The notes under the pieces are model-generated. The model did no database searches and was not told the DNA's origin. It worked only from the letters and a program-made list of their open reading frames with translations. Made by a program: the position numbers and the translations under genes. A stretch of DNA of 22,656 nucleotides from an uncultured Gammaproteobacteria bacterium. Lineage in GTDB: Bacteria > Pseudomonadota > Gammaproteobacteria > Halothiobacillales > Halothiobacillaceae. The stretch covers positions 1 to 22,656 of the forward strand of contig CALKWL010000253.1 of the NCBI GenBank assembly GCA_938004235.1, read 5' to 3'. Of this stretch, positions 1 to 7,393 are shown in pieces (position 1 is the stretch's first letter; each line of letters opens with the position of its first letter).

Positions 1-1219
1 AGCCAATCCCGGCAATCAGCCCGGCTCCAAATACATGCCCCATATTCACGCCATTAGGCAGGCGCGCCAGCCCAGAACGCACTGCCAGCCAGCTGAACAA
101 GGTGATCCCAAGCGGCTTGCCGATCACCAGGCCGAGGATGATGCCGATAACCACGGGATGGCTGAAGGTTGTCGCCAGATCACCAAGCTGTACCGCCACG
201 CCCGCATTCGCCAGCGCAAACAGCGGCACGATAATGAAGGCTACCGGCATGGCCAGCGTGTGTTCCAGGCGCACCAGGGGCGGCTGGATGGCGTGCAGGC
301 CACTTTGCAGGGTTTCCAGCAGGTGTAGTTGGGACTTGTTTTCCAGCAGCGACTGTCCGGATGAGCCGTTCTGTCCATCCCTGTCGAATCGATCCATGAG
401 CTGACGCACGTGCTGACTGAATCCGGCTTGCGTATAGCGCGAAGAGGTCGGAATCATGAAAGCGGTCAGCACGCCCGCTACCGTGGCATGTACCCCGGAT
501 TGCAATACGGCGTACCACAACAGCCCGCCCAGAATGAAGTAGGGGATGGGCGAGCGCACATTGGCCGCATTCAGCAGCGCCATAACGGCTAGCAGGGCGC
601 TGGCAACCAGCAGGGCATCGGTTTGCAGGTTTTCGGTATAGAACAAGGCAATCACCACCACCGCGCCCAGGTCATCGACAATGGCCAGGGCGACCAGAAA
701 CATCAGCAGCGCCTTGGGTACGCGTGAACCAAGCAGCGCCATCACGCCCACGGCAAATGCGATGTCCGTGGCCATGGGAATGCCCCAGCCTACGGCAAAT
801 TCACTGCCCTGGTTGACGGCATAAAACAGGGCGGCGGGAACCACCATGCCGCCCAGCGCAGCAATCATCGGCAGCGCGGCCTGGCGCGGGCTGGCCAGAT
901 CGCCCGCCAAGACTTCGTTCTTGATTTCCAGGCCGACCAAAAAGAAAAACAGCGCCATCAAGCCGTCGTTGATCCAGTGGTGCAGCGACTTTTCCAGCCG
1001 CCAGTCACCCACACTCAGCGAGAGTGGGGTTTCCCAAAGATGATGAAAGCTGTGCGCCAGGGCGCTATTGGCCAGCACCATGGCAATGACAGCGGCAGCC
1101 ATCAGCATCAATCCGCTGGCGCTTTCCCATTGAATGAAGCGCTCGAACGGCGAAAGCGCCTGGCGAAAAATGCGCTCCAGCGCGTTGTCGGTCGTCTGCT
1201 GCAAGGAGGAGGAAGGCAT
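1..1219 (-). CDS. nhaA: Na+/H+ antiporter NhaA, C-terminus cut by window edge
   Basis: Inner-membrane antiporter that expels Na+ (or Li+) in exchange for protons, important at alkaline pH and high salt. The reading frame runs without a stop from an ATG at 1219 to the window edge, giving 406 codons. The N-terminus carries the family signature FFFLVGLEIKNE (about residues 91-102). The motif ATDIAFAVG follows near residue 150, and the paired aspartates of ALAIVDDLGA sit at residues 182-183, equivalent to the E. coli D163/D164 ion site. ALANAGV-type and GKPLGI motifs of the late helices are also visible. A hydrophilic linker of roughly 45 residues lies between the middle and late helices, longer than in E. 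coli. Only about the last helix should be missing. The gene diverges from nhaD across a hairpin-rich gap. The start codon has no strong Shine-Dalgarno. Function is secure from motifs. Confidence 0.95.
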   Translation of the reverse strand, partial: MPSSSLQQTTDNALERIFRQALSPFERFIQWESASGLMLMAAAVIAMVLANSALAHSFHHLWETPLSLSVGDWRLEKSLHHWINDGLMALFFFLVGLEIKNEVLAGDLASPRQAALPMIAALGGMVVPAALFYAVNQGSEFAVGWGIPMATDIAFAVGVMALLGSRVPKALLMFLVALAIVDDLGAVVVIALFYTENLQTDALLVASALLAVMALLNAANVRSPIPYFILGGLLWYAVLQSGVHATVAGVLTAFMIPTSSRYTQAGFSQHVRQLMDRFDRDGQNGSSGQSLLENKSQLHLLETLQSGLHAIQPPLVRLEHTLAMPVAFIIVPLFALANAGVAVQLGDLATTFSHPVVIGIILGLVIGKPLGITLFSWLAVRSGLARLPNGVNMGHVFGAGLIAGIG

Positions 1220-1322
1220 GAAATATCCGGCTTGAGTGATGGGTTTTGTTGCAAAATCGACACGAAGACTACAAGAAAATACCTTTCATGTGTATGAATG
1301 AGCACAGGTGCGAGCTCGTGAT

Positions 1323-1338
1323 GGCGCGGTTGCGCGCC
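1323..1338. repeat. Short GC-rich inverted repeat
   Basis: Arms GGCGCG (1323-1328) and CGCGCC (1333-1338) enclose a 4-nt loop. It is the weakest and outermost of the hairpins in the nhaA-nhaD gap. It has no T-run on either side, so it is not an intrinsic terminator. Confidence 0.4.
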
Positions 1339-1387
1339 TCTGGCAGGCACATGCGCGACTGGCGTATTTTTTGCGTGTGCAGCGAGT

Positions 1388-1427
1388 TTATCAGCTTGCT
1401 GAAATACCTGTTTCAGCAAGCTGATAA
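1388..1427. repeat. Perfect 17-bp inverted repeat (hairpin A)
   Basis: Arms at 1388-1404 and 1411-1427 are perfectly complementary over 17 bp (core CAGCTTGCTG) around a 6-nt loop TACCTG. It is the longest stem in the nhaA-nhaD gap. No poly-T follows on either strand, which argues against a simple intrinsic terminator. It lies one base from hairpin B. Confidence 0.8.
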
Positions 1428-1428
1428 G

Positions 1429-1448
1429 GCGGGACATGGATGTTCCGC
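1429..1448. repeat. 9-bp inverted repeat with CATGGATG tip (hairpin B)
   Basis: Arms at 1429-1437 and 1440-1448 pair over 9 bp with one G-U-type mismatch around GG. The apex reads CATGGATG. As RNA on the plus strand this exposes ACAUGGAUGU, close to the established CsrA/RsmA binding consensus (ARGGAU with GGA in a hairpin loop). The match is by eye. Confidence 0.6.
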
Positions 1449-1484
1449 ACGCAAATCAATCGCGCACGTGATTGATTTGCGTGC
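1447..1484. repeat. Perfect 15-bp inverted repeat (hairpin C)
   Basis: Arms at 1447-1461 and 1470-1484 (core AAATCAATC / GATTGATTT) are fully complementary over 15 bp around an 8-nt GC-rich loop. It shares its first two bases with the end of hairpin B, so B and C may compete or stack. Confidence 0.8.
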
Positions 1485-1492
1485 TCGAGTCC

Positions 1493-1524
1493 GGCTGAAA
1501 AACTCATGGATGAGTTTTTCAGCC
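1493..1524. repeat. Perfect 15-bp inverted repeat with CATGGATG tip (hairpin D)
   Basis: Arms at 1493-1507 and 1510-1524 are perfectly complementary over 15 bp around GG, with the same CATGGATG apex as hairpin B. It ends about 34 bases before the nhaD start. The right arm contains five T residues but inside the stem, so it is not a standard terminator in the plus direction. Confidence 0.8.
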
Positions 1525-1557
1525 TCCTGTTATTTCATCCAAGAGAGTCCCATACCC

Positions 1558-3012
1558 ATGCGCAAATTCAGATTCGGATTGACCCTGAGCGGAATGTTCA
1601 CGCTGCTTTGCGGCCTGTTTACCCCGCCTGTATTGGCTAGTGATGCCGCGCCCGGCGCCGCCTCGTTGCTGCTTACGGGAAGTTTTTGGGGGCTGCTGGC
1701 GCTTGGGGTGTTCGTGCTGGCCTATGGCCTGGTGATCGCTGAAGAAAACATCCATCTGCGCAAGTCCAAGCCGATGGTGGTCGCCGCCGGGGTGATCTGG
1801 GTTCTGGTGGCGTTGGCCTATGCAGGCGCGGGGCAGCCGCACGCGGCAGGTGAATTGCTCAACGAGGTTATTCTCGAATACGGCGAGCTGTTGCTGTTTT
1901 TGCTCGCCGCCATGACGTTTATCAACACACTGCAAGAGCGTGGTCTGTTCGATGCCTTGCGTGCTTGGTTGGTGTCGCGCGGCTTTTCTTTGCGCAGCAT
2001 CTTCTGGCTGACCGGTCTGTTGGCTTTTTTCATTTCGCCGGTGGCGGATAACCTGACTACCGCGCTGATTATGGGTGCGGTGGTCATGGCGGTGGCCGGT
2101 ACCCAGCGCGGTTTCGTGGTGCCCGCCCTGATTAGCATTGTAGTGGCCGCCAATGCGGGCGGAGCATTCAGTCCGTTTGGCGACATTACGACACTGATGG
2201 TGTGGCAAAAGGGCATGGTGCAGTTCCATGAATTTTTTGCCCTGTTTTTACCATCCCTGGTTAACTGGCTGGTTCCGGCCTTTATTTTGTCGCTGGCGGT
2301 GCCCAAGCTGCGCCCAGAGCCTTTGCATGAGCAGCCCAGGGTTAAAACCGGCGGGTTTGTCGCCTTGGGCATTTTTGGCTTCAGCATTGTCCTGGCCGTG
2401 GTGATGCACAATCAACTGCATTTGCCGCCCATGCTCGGCATGATGACTGGGCTTGGACTATTGATGGTGCAGGGCTATTTTATTCGTCGTCTGGAGGGCG
2501 ATAAAAGCAGCCCCGAGCTGCAATTTCCGGAGGCTGGCGTCGATCATCGCCTGTTCAAACCCCGGGGCAAGCCGTTTGATATTTTCATTTCCATGAAGCG
2601 TGCCGAATGGGACACCCTGCTTTTTTTCTACGGCGTGGTTTTGGGCGTGGGCGGTCTGGGGGCGCTGGGTTATCTGGCAGGATTATCCGGCCTGATGTAC
2701 GACGGCTTGGGTGCGACTTCGGCGAATATCCTTGTTGGGTTGCTCTCGGCGGTGGTGGACAATATTCCGGTGATGTATGCCGTATTGAGCATGAACCCCG
2801 AAATGTCGTTGGGACAATGGTTGCTGGTCACCCTGACCGCCGGTGTGGGTGGTTCTCTGCTTTCCGTCGGTTCAGCCGCAGGGGTGGCTTTAATGGGGCA
2901 GGCGCGTGGCGTGTACACCTTTATGGCGCATCTGCGCTGGAGCTGGGCGATTGCCTTGGGGTATGCGGCAAGTATCCTGGTCCATCTGCTTATCAATGCG
3001 CGACTCATGTAA
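1558..3012 (+). CDS. nhaD: Na+/H+ antiporter NhaD
   Basis: Inner-membrane Na+(Li+)/H+ antiporter of the NhaD family, 484 residues. I chose the ATG at 1558 because it follows an AAGAGAG ribosome binding site and opens a hydrophobic signal-like segment (residues about 5-27, ending PPVLASDA), as is usual for NhaD. Longer in-frame starts run through the hairpin array. Family motifs are clear: SPVADNLTTALIMG near residue 160, NAGGAFSPFGDITTLM near 200, and VVDNIPVMYAVLSMNP near 400. Long hydrophobic stretches fit about 11-12 membrane helices. It diverges from nhaA, giving two mechanistically different sodium extruders side by side. Hairpin groups lie on both sides, and the first downstream hairpin begins at the stop codon. 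Confidence 0.95.
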   Translation: MRKFRFGLTLSGMFTLLCGLFTPPVLASDAAPGAASLLLTGSFWGLLALGVFVLAYGLVIAEENIHLRKSKPMVVAAGVIWVLVALAYAGAGQPHAAGELLNEVILEYGELLLFLLAAMTFINTLQERGLFDALRAWLVSRGFSLRSIFWLTGLLAFFISPVADNLTTALIMGAVVMAVAGTQRGFVVPALISIVVAANAGGAFSPFGDITTLMVWQKGMVQFHEFFALFLPSLVNWLVPAFILSLAVPKLRPEPLHEQPRVKTGGFVALGIFGFSIVLAVVMHNQLHLPPMLGMMTGLGLLMVQGYFIRRLEGDKSSPELQFPEAGVDHRLFKPRGKPFDIFISMKRAEWDTLLFFYGVVLGVGGLGALGYLAGLSGLMYDGLGATSANILVGLLSAVVDNIPVMYAVLSMNPEMSLGQWLLVTLTAGVGGSLLSVGSAAGVALMGQARGVYTFMAHLRWSWAIALGYAASILVHLLINARLM

Positions 3013-3041
3013 GGGAAGCACTGATTTATTCAGCGTTCCCT
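3012..3041. repeat. Imperfect inverted repeat at the nhaD stop (hairpin E)
   Basis: AGGGAA (3012-3017) pairs with TTCCCT (3036-3041). Inside it CTGA (3021-3024) pairs with TCAG (3030-3033) around a short A/T loop, with a small internal bulge. It begins on the last base of the nhaD stop codon. No T-run follows, so termination would have to be Rho-dependent or absent. Confidence 0.55.
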
Positions 3042-3061
3042 CGTTGCTCCCGGCAACGAGG
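3039..3061. repeat. 9-bp inverted repeat (hairpin F)
   Basis: CCTCGTTGC (3039-3047) and GCAACGAGG (3053-3061) are perfectly complementary around a 5-nt loop TCCCG, which reads CGGGA on the minus strand. It shares three bases with hairpin E. Confidence 0.7.
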
Positions 3062-3084
3062 ATGGCGTGTACCGCGATGAGCGA

Positions 3085-3116
3085 GCTGATTTGCTCCATC
3101 CATGGAGCAAATCAGC
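3085..3116. repeat. Perfect 15-bp inverted repeat with CATCCATG tip (hairpin G)
   Basis: Arms at 3085-3099 and 3102-3116 are perfectly complementary over 15 bp around CC. The apex CATCCATG is the reverse complement of the CATGGATG apex of hairpins B and D, and the arm start GCTGA matches hairpin D. This looks like the same 32-nt element as hairpin D in the opposite orientation, on the other side of nhaD. Confidence 0.8.
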
Positions 3117-3191
3117 ATTTACTAAGCCAAGCCAACTTGAGTAGGCTCTGTTAATATCGGGAGCTCGTTTTTCTGCTTAAGGTTTGCTGTT

Positions 3192-4292
3192 GTGACCATG
3201 CCCATGACCGATGACCTGCGTATCGTAGGTATCCAGGAAGTGACTCCCCCCGTTGACGTGCGCCGCACGCATCCACTGACCGAGCGCGGCGCCGAAACGG
3301 TGTACGCCGCACGCCAGGCCATTCACCAGGTGCTCACCGGTGAAGATGATCGCCTGTTGGTGGTCATGGGGCCGTGCTCGATTCACGATGTGCAGGCTGC
3401 GCGCGATTATGCGGCGCGCCTTAAAACCCTTGCAGAAGAAGTGACGGATGACATTTTGCTGGTCATGCGCGTCTATTTTGAGAAACCGCGCACCACCGTG
3501 GGCTGGAAGGGGTTGATTAACGACCCGAATCTGGACGGTAGCTATCGCATCAACGAAGGCTTGCTGTTGGCGCGGCATCTGCTGGCCGATCTGGCGGATA
3601 TGGGCATGCCGGCGGCCACCGAATACTTGGATCTTATCAGCCCGCAGTACGTGGCCGATTTGATTAGCTGGGGAGCCATCGGTGCACGGACGACCGAAAG
3701 TCAGGTGCACCGCGAGCTGGCTTCCGGGCTTTCCTGCCCGGTGGGCTTCAAAAACGGCACCGACGGCGGCCTGCAAGTGGCGATTGACGCCATTCGCGCT
3801 GCCGAGCGTCCGCATCATTTTCTCTCGGTCACCAAAGAAGGCCGCTCGGCGATTTTCTCCACGCGCGGTAATGAAGACTGCCACATCATCCTGCGCGGCG
3901 GACGTGAGCCCAATTTTGACGCGGCGCATGTCGCCGAGGCGGCGGCGGCGCTGGAGAAGGCACATCTGCCCAAGCGCATCATGATTGATTTCTCCCACGC
4001 CAACAGCCGCAAACAGCACATGCTGCAAATCGACGTCGCGAGGGATGTCGCCATGCAAGTCGCAAGCGGGCAGCGCGCCATTATTGGCGCCATGATCGAA
4101 AGCCACATCGTCGGCGGACGTCAGGATGTTCAGGACGTGCAGAGTCTGACCTATGGACAGAGCATTACTGATGCCTGCGTCGGTTGGGACGACGGCGCCG
4201 ACATCGTGCGCGGTCTGGCGGCAGCTGTGCGCACGCGTCGAGCGGCTGAATTATCAATGGACTTAAAACCCGTTTACGATTTTTCGCCATGA
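3192..4292 (+). CDS. aroG: Class I DAHP synthase (3-deoxy-7-phosphoheptulonate synthase)
   Basis: Condenses phosphoenolpyruvate with erythrose 4-phosphate, the first step of the shikimate pathway, in the cytoplasm. The protein is 366 residues, close to the 350 of E. coli AroG. Metal ligands align one residue from E. coli: C62 in MGPCSIHD, H269 in DFSHANSRKQ, E303 in MIESHIVGGRQ and D327 in ITDACVGWDD. The phosphoenolpyruvate-site stretch EKPRTTVGWKG is at about residues 97-107. Start choice: GTG at 3192 sits 9 nt after AAGG (3179-3182); ATGs at 3198 and 3204 are alternatives that lose only 2-4 residues. I cannot tell from sequence which aromatic amino acid inhibits it, so aroG is used in the general sense (aroF/aroH are alternatives). 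It appears to be a single-gene unit. Confidence 0.92.
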   Translation: MTMPMTDDLRIVGIQEVTPPVDVRRTHPLTERGAETVYAARQAIHQVLTGEDDRLLVVMGPCSIHDVQAARDYAARLKTLAEEVTDDILLVMRVYFEKPRTTVGWKGLINDPNLDGSYRINEGLLLARHLLADLADMGMPAATEYLDLISPQYVADLISWGAIGARTTESQVHRELASGLSCPVGFKNGTDGGLQVAIDAIRAAERPHHFLSVTKEGRSAIFSTRGNEDCHIILRGGREPNFDAAHVAEAAAALEKAHLPKRIMIDFSHANSRKQHMLQIDVARDVAMQVASGQRAIIGAMIESHIVGGRQDVQDVQSLTYGQSITDACVGWDDGADIVRGLAAAVRTRRAAELSMDLKPVYDFSP

Positions 4293-4330
4293 CTCATAGC
4301 GGCAAGGCATGGGCAAATCGTGTTGCAGGA

Positions 4331-4401
4331 GGCGCGTCCTCGCGCCGATTGAGCCTACGCCGCACTATTTCATCTCATCGCGCCGGGGACGGCGCTCCTA
4401 C
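4331..4401. repeat. Inverted pair of REP palindromes (BIME-like)
   Basis: Two short palindromes with the layout of proteobacterial REP elements face each other in the aroG-exbB gap. The first (conserved flank GCAGGAG from 4325) has arms GGCGCG 4331-4336 and CGCGCC 4341-4346 around TCCT. The second is inverted: GCGCCG 4380-4385 and CGGCGC 4390-4395 around GGGA, with flank CTCCTAC at 4395-4401. Read on the minus strand, the second begins GTAGGAGCGCCGTCC, a typical REP head. REPs are usually mobilised by RAYT (TnpA-REP) transposases encoded elsewhere. The rest of 4293-4560 shows no gene; a small palindrome AAGTT-TG-AACTT is at 4446-4457. Confidence 0.7.
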
Positions 4402-4560
4402 CCAGATCACATTGTTTGGCAAGATACTATTGATTCGGCCAAGTGAAGTTTGAACTTGTGACCAAGGTAGGGGCAATGTCACGGCTTGAAACAGCGTGGG
4501 AAGGCCGGATCAATAAACAGGTTTTAATCAGCAGCAACACGAACACAGGAAGGCAGGTGC

Positions 4561-5202
4561 ATGTTTGATTTAATCGTTATGGGCGGCTGGTGGATGGCGC
4601 CCATCGTGCTCGCTTCGGTGATTGCCATGGGCATCATTCTGGAACGCAGCTGGAATTTACGACGCTCGCGCGTGCTGCCTCCCGGCGTGGTCGAAGAGCT
4701 GGAAAAGCTGGTGCAAAACCGCGAGCTGACCATGGAGCGCTTGCGCGCCATCGCCCAGCGCTCGCCGCTGGGGCGGGTGTTGTCCGCCGGACTGGTGCCG
4801 TTTGTGATTAGCCGCGAGGAAATGAAGGCGCGCATTGAAGATGCCGGGCGGCATGTGGCGCATGAGCTGGAGTGCTGCCTGCCCACGCTGGGCACAATTG
4901 CCATGATTAGCCCGTTGCTCGGCTTGCTGGGCACCGTGGTTGGCATGATTCTGACCTTCGAGGTCTTGACCACGCAGGGTATTGCCAAGCCGAATGAGCT
5001 GGCGGGCGGTATTTCCACCGCGCTGATTACCACGGCAGCAGGTCTGATTGTGGCGCTGCCTTCGCTGATTGCCTACCGCGCCCTGCGTGCGCAGGTGGAT
5101 CGTCTGGTGATCGACATGGAGCGCGAGGCCATGCGCTTGCTGGATGCGTTGTATACCCGTGAAGCCTTACAGAAAAAAAACCGTCCTGAGGTGGAAGCAT
5201 GA
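4561..5202 (+). CDS. exbB: ExbB/TolQ-family proton channel protein
   Basis: MotA/TolQ/ExbB-type inner-membrane subunit, 213 residues, that uses the proton motive force together with an ExbD/TolR partner. It has an N-terminal helix (about residues 8-27), a cytoplasmic region, and the conserved pair of helices with the signature ISPLLGLLGTVVGMI (about residues 117-131) and the stretch GGISTALITTAAGLIVALPSL (about residues 150-170). A good ribosome binding site, GGAAGG at 4548-4553, precedes the ATG by 7 nt. It overlaps exbD by the four bases ATGA. No TonB gene is adjacent. This exbBD pair at the head of an msbA-lpxK operon is common in Gammaproteobacteria, and its exact energised partner is not evident here. 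Confidence 0.9.
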   Translation: MFDLIVMGGWWMAPIVLASVIAMGIILERSWNLRRSRVLPPGVVEELEKLVQNRELTMERLRAIAQRSPLGRVLSAGLVPFVISREEMKARIEDAGRHVAHELECCLPTLGTIAMISPLLGLLGTVVGMILTFEVLTTQGIAKPNELAGGISTALITTAAGLIVALPSLIAYRALRAQVDRLVIDMEREAMRLLDALYTREALQKKNRPEVEA

Positions 5203-5603
5203 ACTTCAGGGGGCGCGTGCGCGAAGATGTCAGTCTGGACATGACACCGCTGATTGATGTGGTGTTTTTGCTGCTGATTTTTTTCATGCTCACGGCGAGC
5301 TTCACCCAAGCGCAGCGCCTGAAGGTTGAACTGCCCAAGGCCGAACAGGGTGAGTCCTCGCCGGATCAAAGCAAGGACTGGACGATTGAAATTGATGAAA
5401 CCGAACATTACGCCCTGAATGGTGAAGCCTTGTCGCTTGAGCAGCTCGAACTGCGGTTGCGCGAGCTTCCGGGGCGAAATGATGACACTGTGGTGTTGAT
5501 TCGCGCCCACGCCAAGGCCGAGCACCAGGCTGTGGTACGGGCGTTGGATGCCGCCAAGGCCGCAGGCTTGTTGCATATCGGCTTGGCGACTGAGCCCGAA
5601 TGA
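5199..5603 (+). CDS. exbD: ExbD/TolR-family biopolymer transport protein
   Basis: Partner of the upstream ExbB-like protein, 134 residues. A short cytoplasmic N-terminus is followed by one membrane helix (about residues 16-38) carrying the conserved aspartate in MTPLIDVVFLLLIFFML, the residue that relays protons in ExbD/TolR. The rest is a periplasmic domain. The start codon overlaps the exbB stop (ATGA) and the stop overlaps the msbA start (ATGA), which implies translational coupling and a fixed expression ratio. Confidence 0.92.
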   Translation: MNFRGRVREDVSLDMTPLIDVVFLLLIFFMLTASFTQAQRLKVELPKAEQGESSPDQSKDWTIEIDETEHYALNGEALSLEQLELRLRELPGRNDDTVVLIRAHAKAEHQAVVRALDAAKAAGLLHIGLATEPE

Positions 5604-7384
5604 AACCTGTGTCGTCGTCAGAACCGGCCAGCGGTTTAGCGACTTATCGCCGTCTGCTGGGCTATGTGCGCCCTCATCGCGCCATATTTGCACTGGCGAT
5701 TGTCGGCATGATCGGCGCATCACTGACCGATGTAGCCTTTGCGGCCATCATCAAGCCGCTGTTGGATGGCAGCTTTGTAGCGCGTGACATGGCGGTGAGC
5801 GCCTGGATTCCATGGGCGATTATCGGCATTTTCCTGGTGCGCGGGGTTAGCGAATTTGCCGCCAAATACGGCATGACCTGGGTGGCGCGCCAAGTAATTT
5901 CCGCCTTGCGTCAGCAGGTGTTTGAAAAATTCATGCGTCTGCCGAGTCGCTTTTTTGACCATGCGCAATCCGGCGATTTGCTGGCGCGTTTGACCTACAC
6001 CGTGGAACAAGTGGCGGCAGCGGCCACTGAAGCTCTGACCGTGCTGGTGCGTGATGGCCTGTCGGTGATTGGCTTACTAGCGTGGATGTTCTGGCTCAGC
6101 CCGCAGCTCGCGTTGTTCATTCTGGTGCTGGCGCCGATTGTGGGGCTTTTGGTCAGCCTGATTAGCCGCCATTTCCGCCGTTACAGCCGCCGCATTCAAA
6201 CCTCGGTCGGCGAGCTGGCGCAGGTATCCGACGAGGTGGTCGGCGGTCACAAACTGGTCAAACTCTACGGTGGCGAGGCCTATGAGCAGGCACGCTTTGC
6301 CGAGGTCAACGAGCGCAACCGTGTGGCGGTGATGAAGATGGAAGCGGTCAGCGCGACGTCTACCCCGTTTGTGCAGTTGCTGGTCGCTCTTTCCGTGGCG
6401 GCGGTAGTGGCGTTTGCCACCAGCGGCGAGCGTCTGGAAGAGCTCACCGTCGGCACTTTCATTTCCTTTTTGACCGCTCTGGCGATGATTCTTTCGCCGA
6501 TCAAGCGCCTCACTAATCTTAACGCCATGTTGCAAAAGGGCATTGCGGCCAGTGAACAGCTTTTCCAGACGCTGGACGAGGCCGAAGAACGCAATTGCGC
6601 CAGCGGGACCTTGCCCCCAACACATGCGCCGGGGCGTCGGGTGCAGTTTGATCAGATCGGCTTCAGTTATCGCACCGCAGCCGATAAGGGCGAGGCACCA
6701 ACGGTGCTGCATGGCATTGATCTGGACGTTCCTGCGGGAAGTACCGTGGCGATTGTAGGGCAGTCTGGCAGCGGTAAAAGCACTTTACTCAACCTGCTGA
6801 CCCGTTTTTATGAGCCAAATCAGGGACGGATTCTGCTGGATGGCGTGGATATTCAAAGCCTTGAGTTGAATCATTTGCGTGCCCAATTCGCCTGGGTCGG
6901 GCAGGAGGTCACGCTGTTCGATGACAGCGTAGCGAATAACATTGCCTACGGCATGATGCAGGGAGCATCACGTGAGGCAATTGTCGCGGCGGCCGAACAA
7001 GCCCAGGCACGCGAGTTTATTGAAGCTTTGCCGCAAGGTTTTGATACCCGTGTCGGGGAGCGCGGCGTGTTGCTTTCCGGGGGGCAGCGTCAACGCATTG
7101 CGATTGCGCGTGCTCTGTTGAAACAGGCGCCCATTCTGCTTTTGGATGAGGCCACTTCGGCTTTGGATACGGCATCGGAGCGGTTGATACAAACTGCACT
7201 GGATAGCCTGCTGCACCGCTGTACGACCTTTGTGGTGGCGCATCGATTGTCCACGATTCAAAAGGCCGATGTGATTGTGGTGATGCACGCCGGGAAGATC
7301 GTGGAGCAGGGGCGGCACGACGAGTTGCTGGCGCTGGGTGGGGCGTATGCCCGTTTGTATCATCTGCAATTTAATGCGGCATAG
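5600..7384 (+). CDS. msbA: Lipid A flippase MsbA (ABC transporter, membrane plus ATPase)
   Basis: Half-transporter that flips lipid A-core from the inner to the outer leaflet of the inner membrane as a homodimer. It has 594 residues, slightly above the E. coli length of 582. About six membrane helices occupy residues 25-320, including the coupling region RFFDHAQSGDLLARLTYTVEQ (118-138). The nucleotide-binding domain shows Walker A GQSGSGKST (387-395), a Q-loop near Q435, signature LSGGQ (492-496), Walker B ILLLDEATSALD (512-523) and an H-loop AHRLST. Placement directly before lpxK is the classic arrangement and favours MsbA over a generic exporter. The start is fixed by the ATGA overlap with exbD. 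Confidence 0.95.
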   Translation: MKPVSSSEPASGLATYRRLLGYVRPHRAIFALAIVGMIGASLTDVAFAAIIKPLLDGSFVARDMAVSAWIPWAIIGIFLVRGVSEFAAKYGMTWVARQVISALRQQVFEKFMRLPSRFFDHAQSGDLLARLTYTVEQVAAAATEALTVLVRDGLSVIGLLAWMFWLSPQLALFILVLAPIVGLLVSLISRHFRRYSRRIQTSVGELAQVSDEVVGGHKLVKLYGGEAYEQARFAEVNERNRVAVMKMEAVSATSTPFVQLLVALSVAAVVAFATSGERLEELTVGTFISFLTALAMILSPIKRLTNLNAMLQKGIAASEQLFQTLDEAEERNCASGTLPPTHAPGRRVQFDQIGFSYRTAADKGEAPTVLHGIDLDVPAGSTVAIVGQSGSGKSTLLNLLTRFYEPNQGRILLDGVDIQSLELNHLRAQFAWVGQEVTLFDDSVANNIAYGMMQGASREAIVAAAEQAQAREFIEALPQGFDTRVGERGVLLSGGQRQRIAIARALLKQAPILLLDEATSALDTASERLIQTALDSLLHRCTTFVVAHRLSTIQKADVIVVMHAGKIVEQGRHDELLALGGAYARLYHLQFNAA

Positions 7385-7393
7385 TTTTCGCGC

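Larger units (their letters stand above)
1220..1557. other. 338-bp divergent intergenic region packed with hairpins
   Basis: This gap separates the starts of nhaA (minus) and nhaD (plus). It must hold the promoters of both, but I could not identify convincing -35/-10 pairs. An open frame runs through it in phase with nhaD (from 1246), yet it is dominated by inverted repeats and precedes a clear signal-type N-terminus, so I treat it as non-coding. At least five inverted repeats lie between 1323 and 1524. The four from 1388 to 1524 are almost back to back and are listed separately. The nhaD ribosome binding site AAGAGAG (about 1541-1547) follows the last hairpin. The region could be a structured nhaD leader, a small RNA or a palindromic repeat array; the sequence alone does not decide. 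Confidence 0.6.

Noticed and set aside
1246..1557. In-frame N-terminal extension of nhaD of about 104 residues
   Set aside because: It is translated through perfect inverted repeats, lacks family similarity, and the ATG at 1558 has a ribosome binding site and starts a signal-like segment.
1220..1557. Known cation riboswitch (nhaA-I/II type) before nhaA or nhaD
   Set aside because: The gene context fits, but I could not match a consensus I trust; a covariance-model search would decide.
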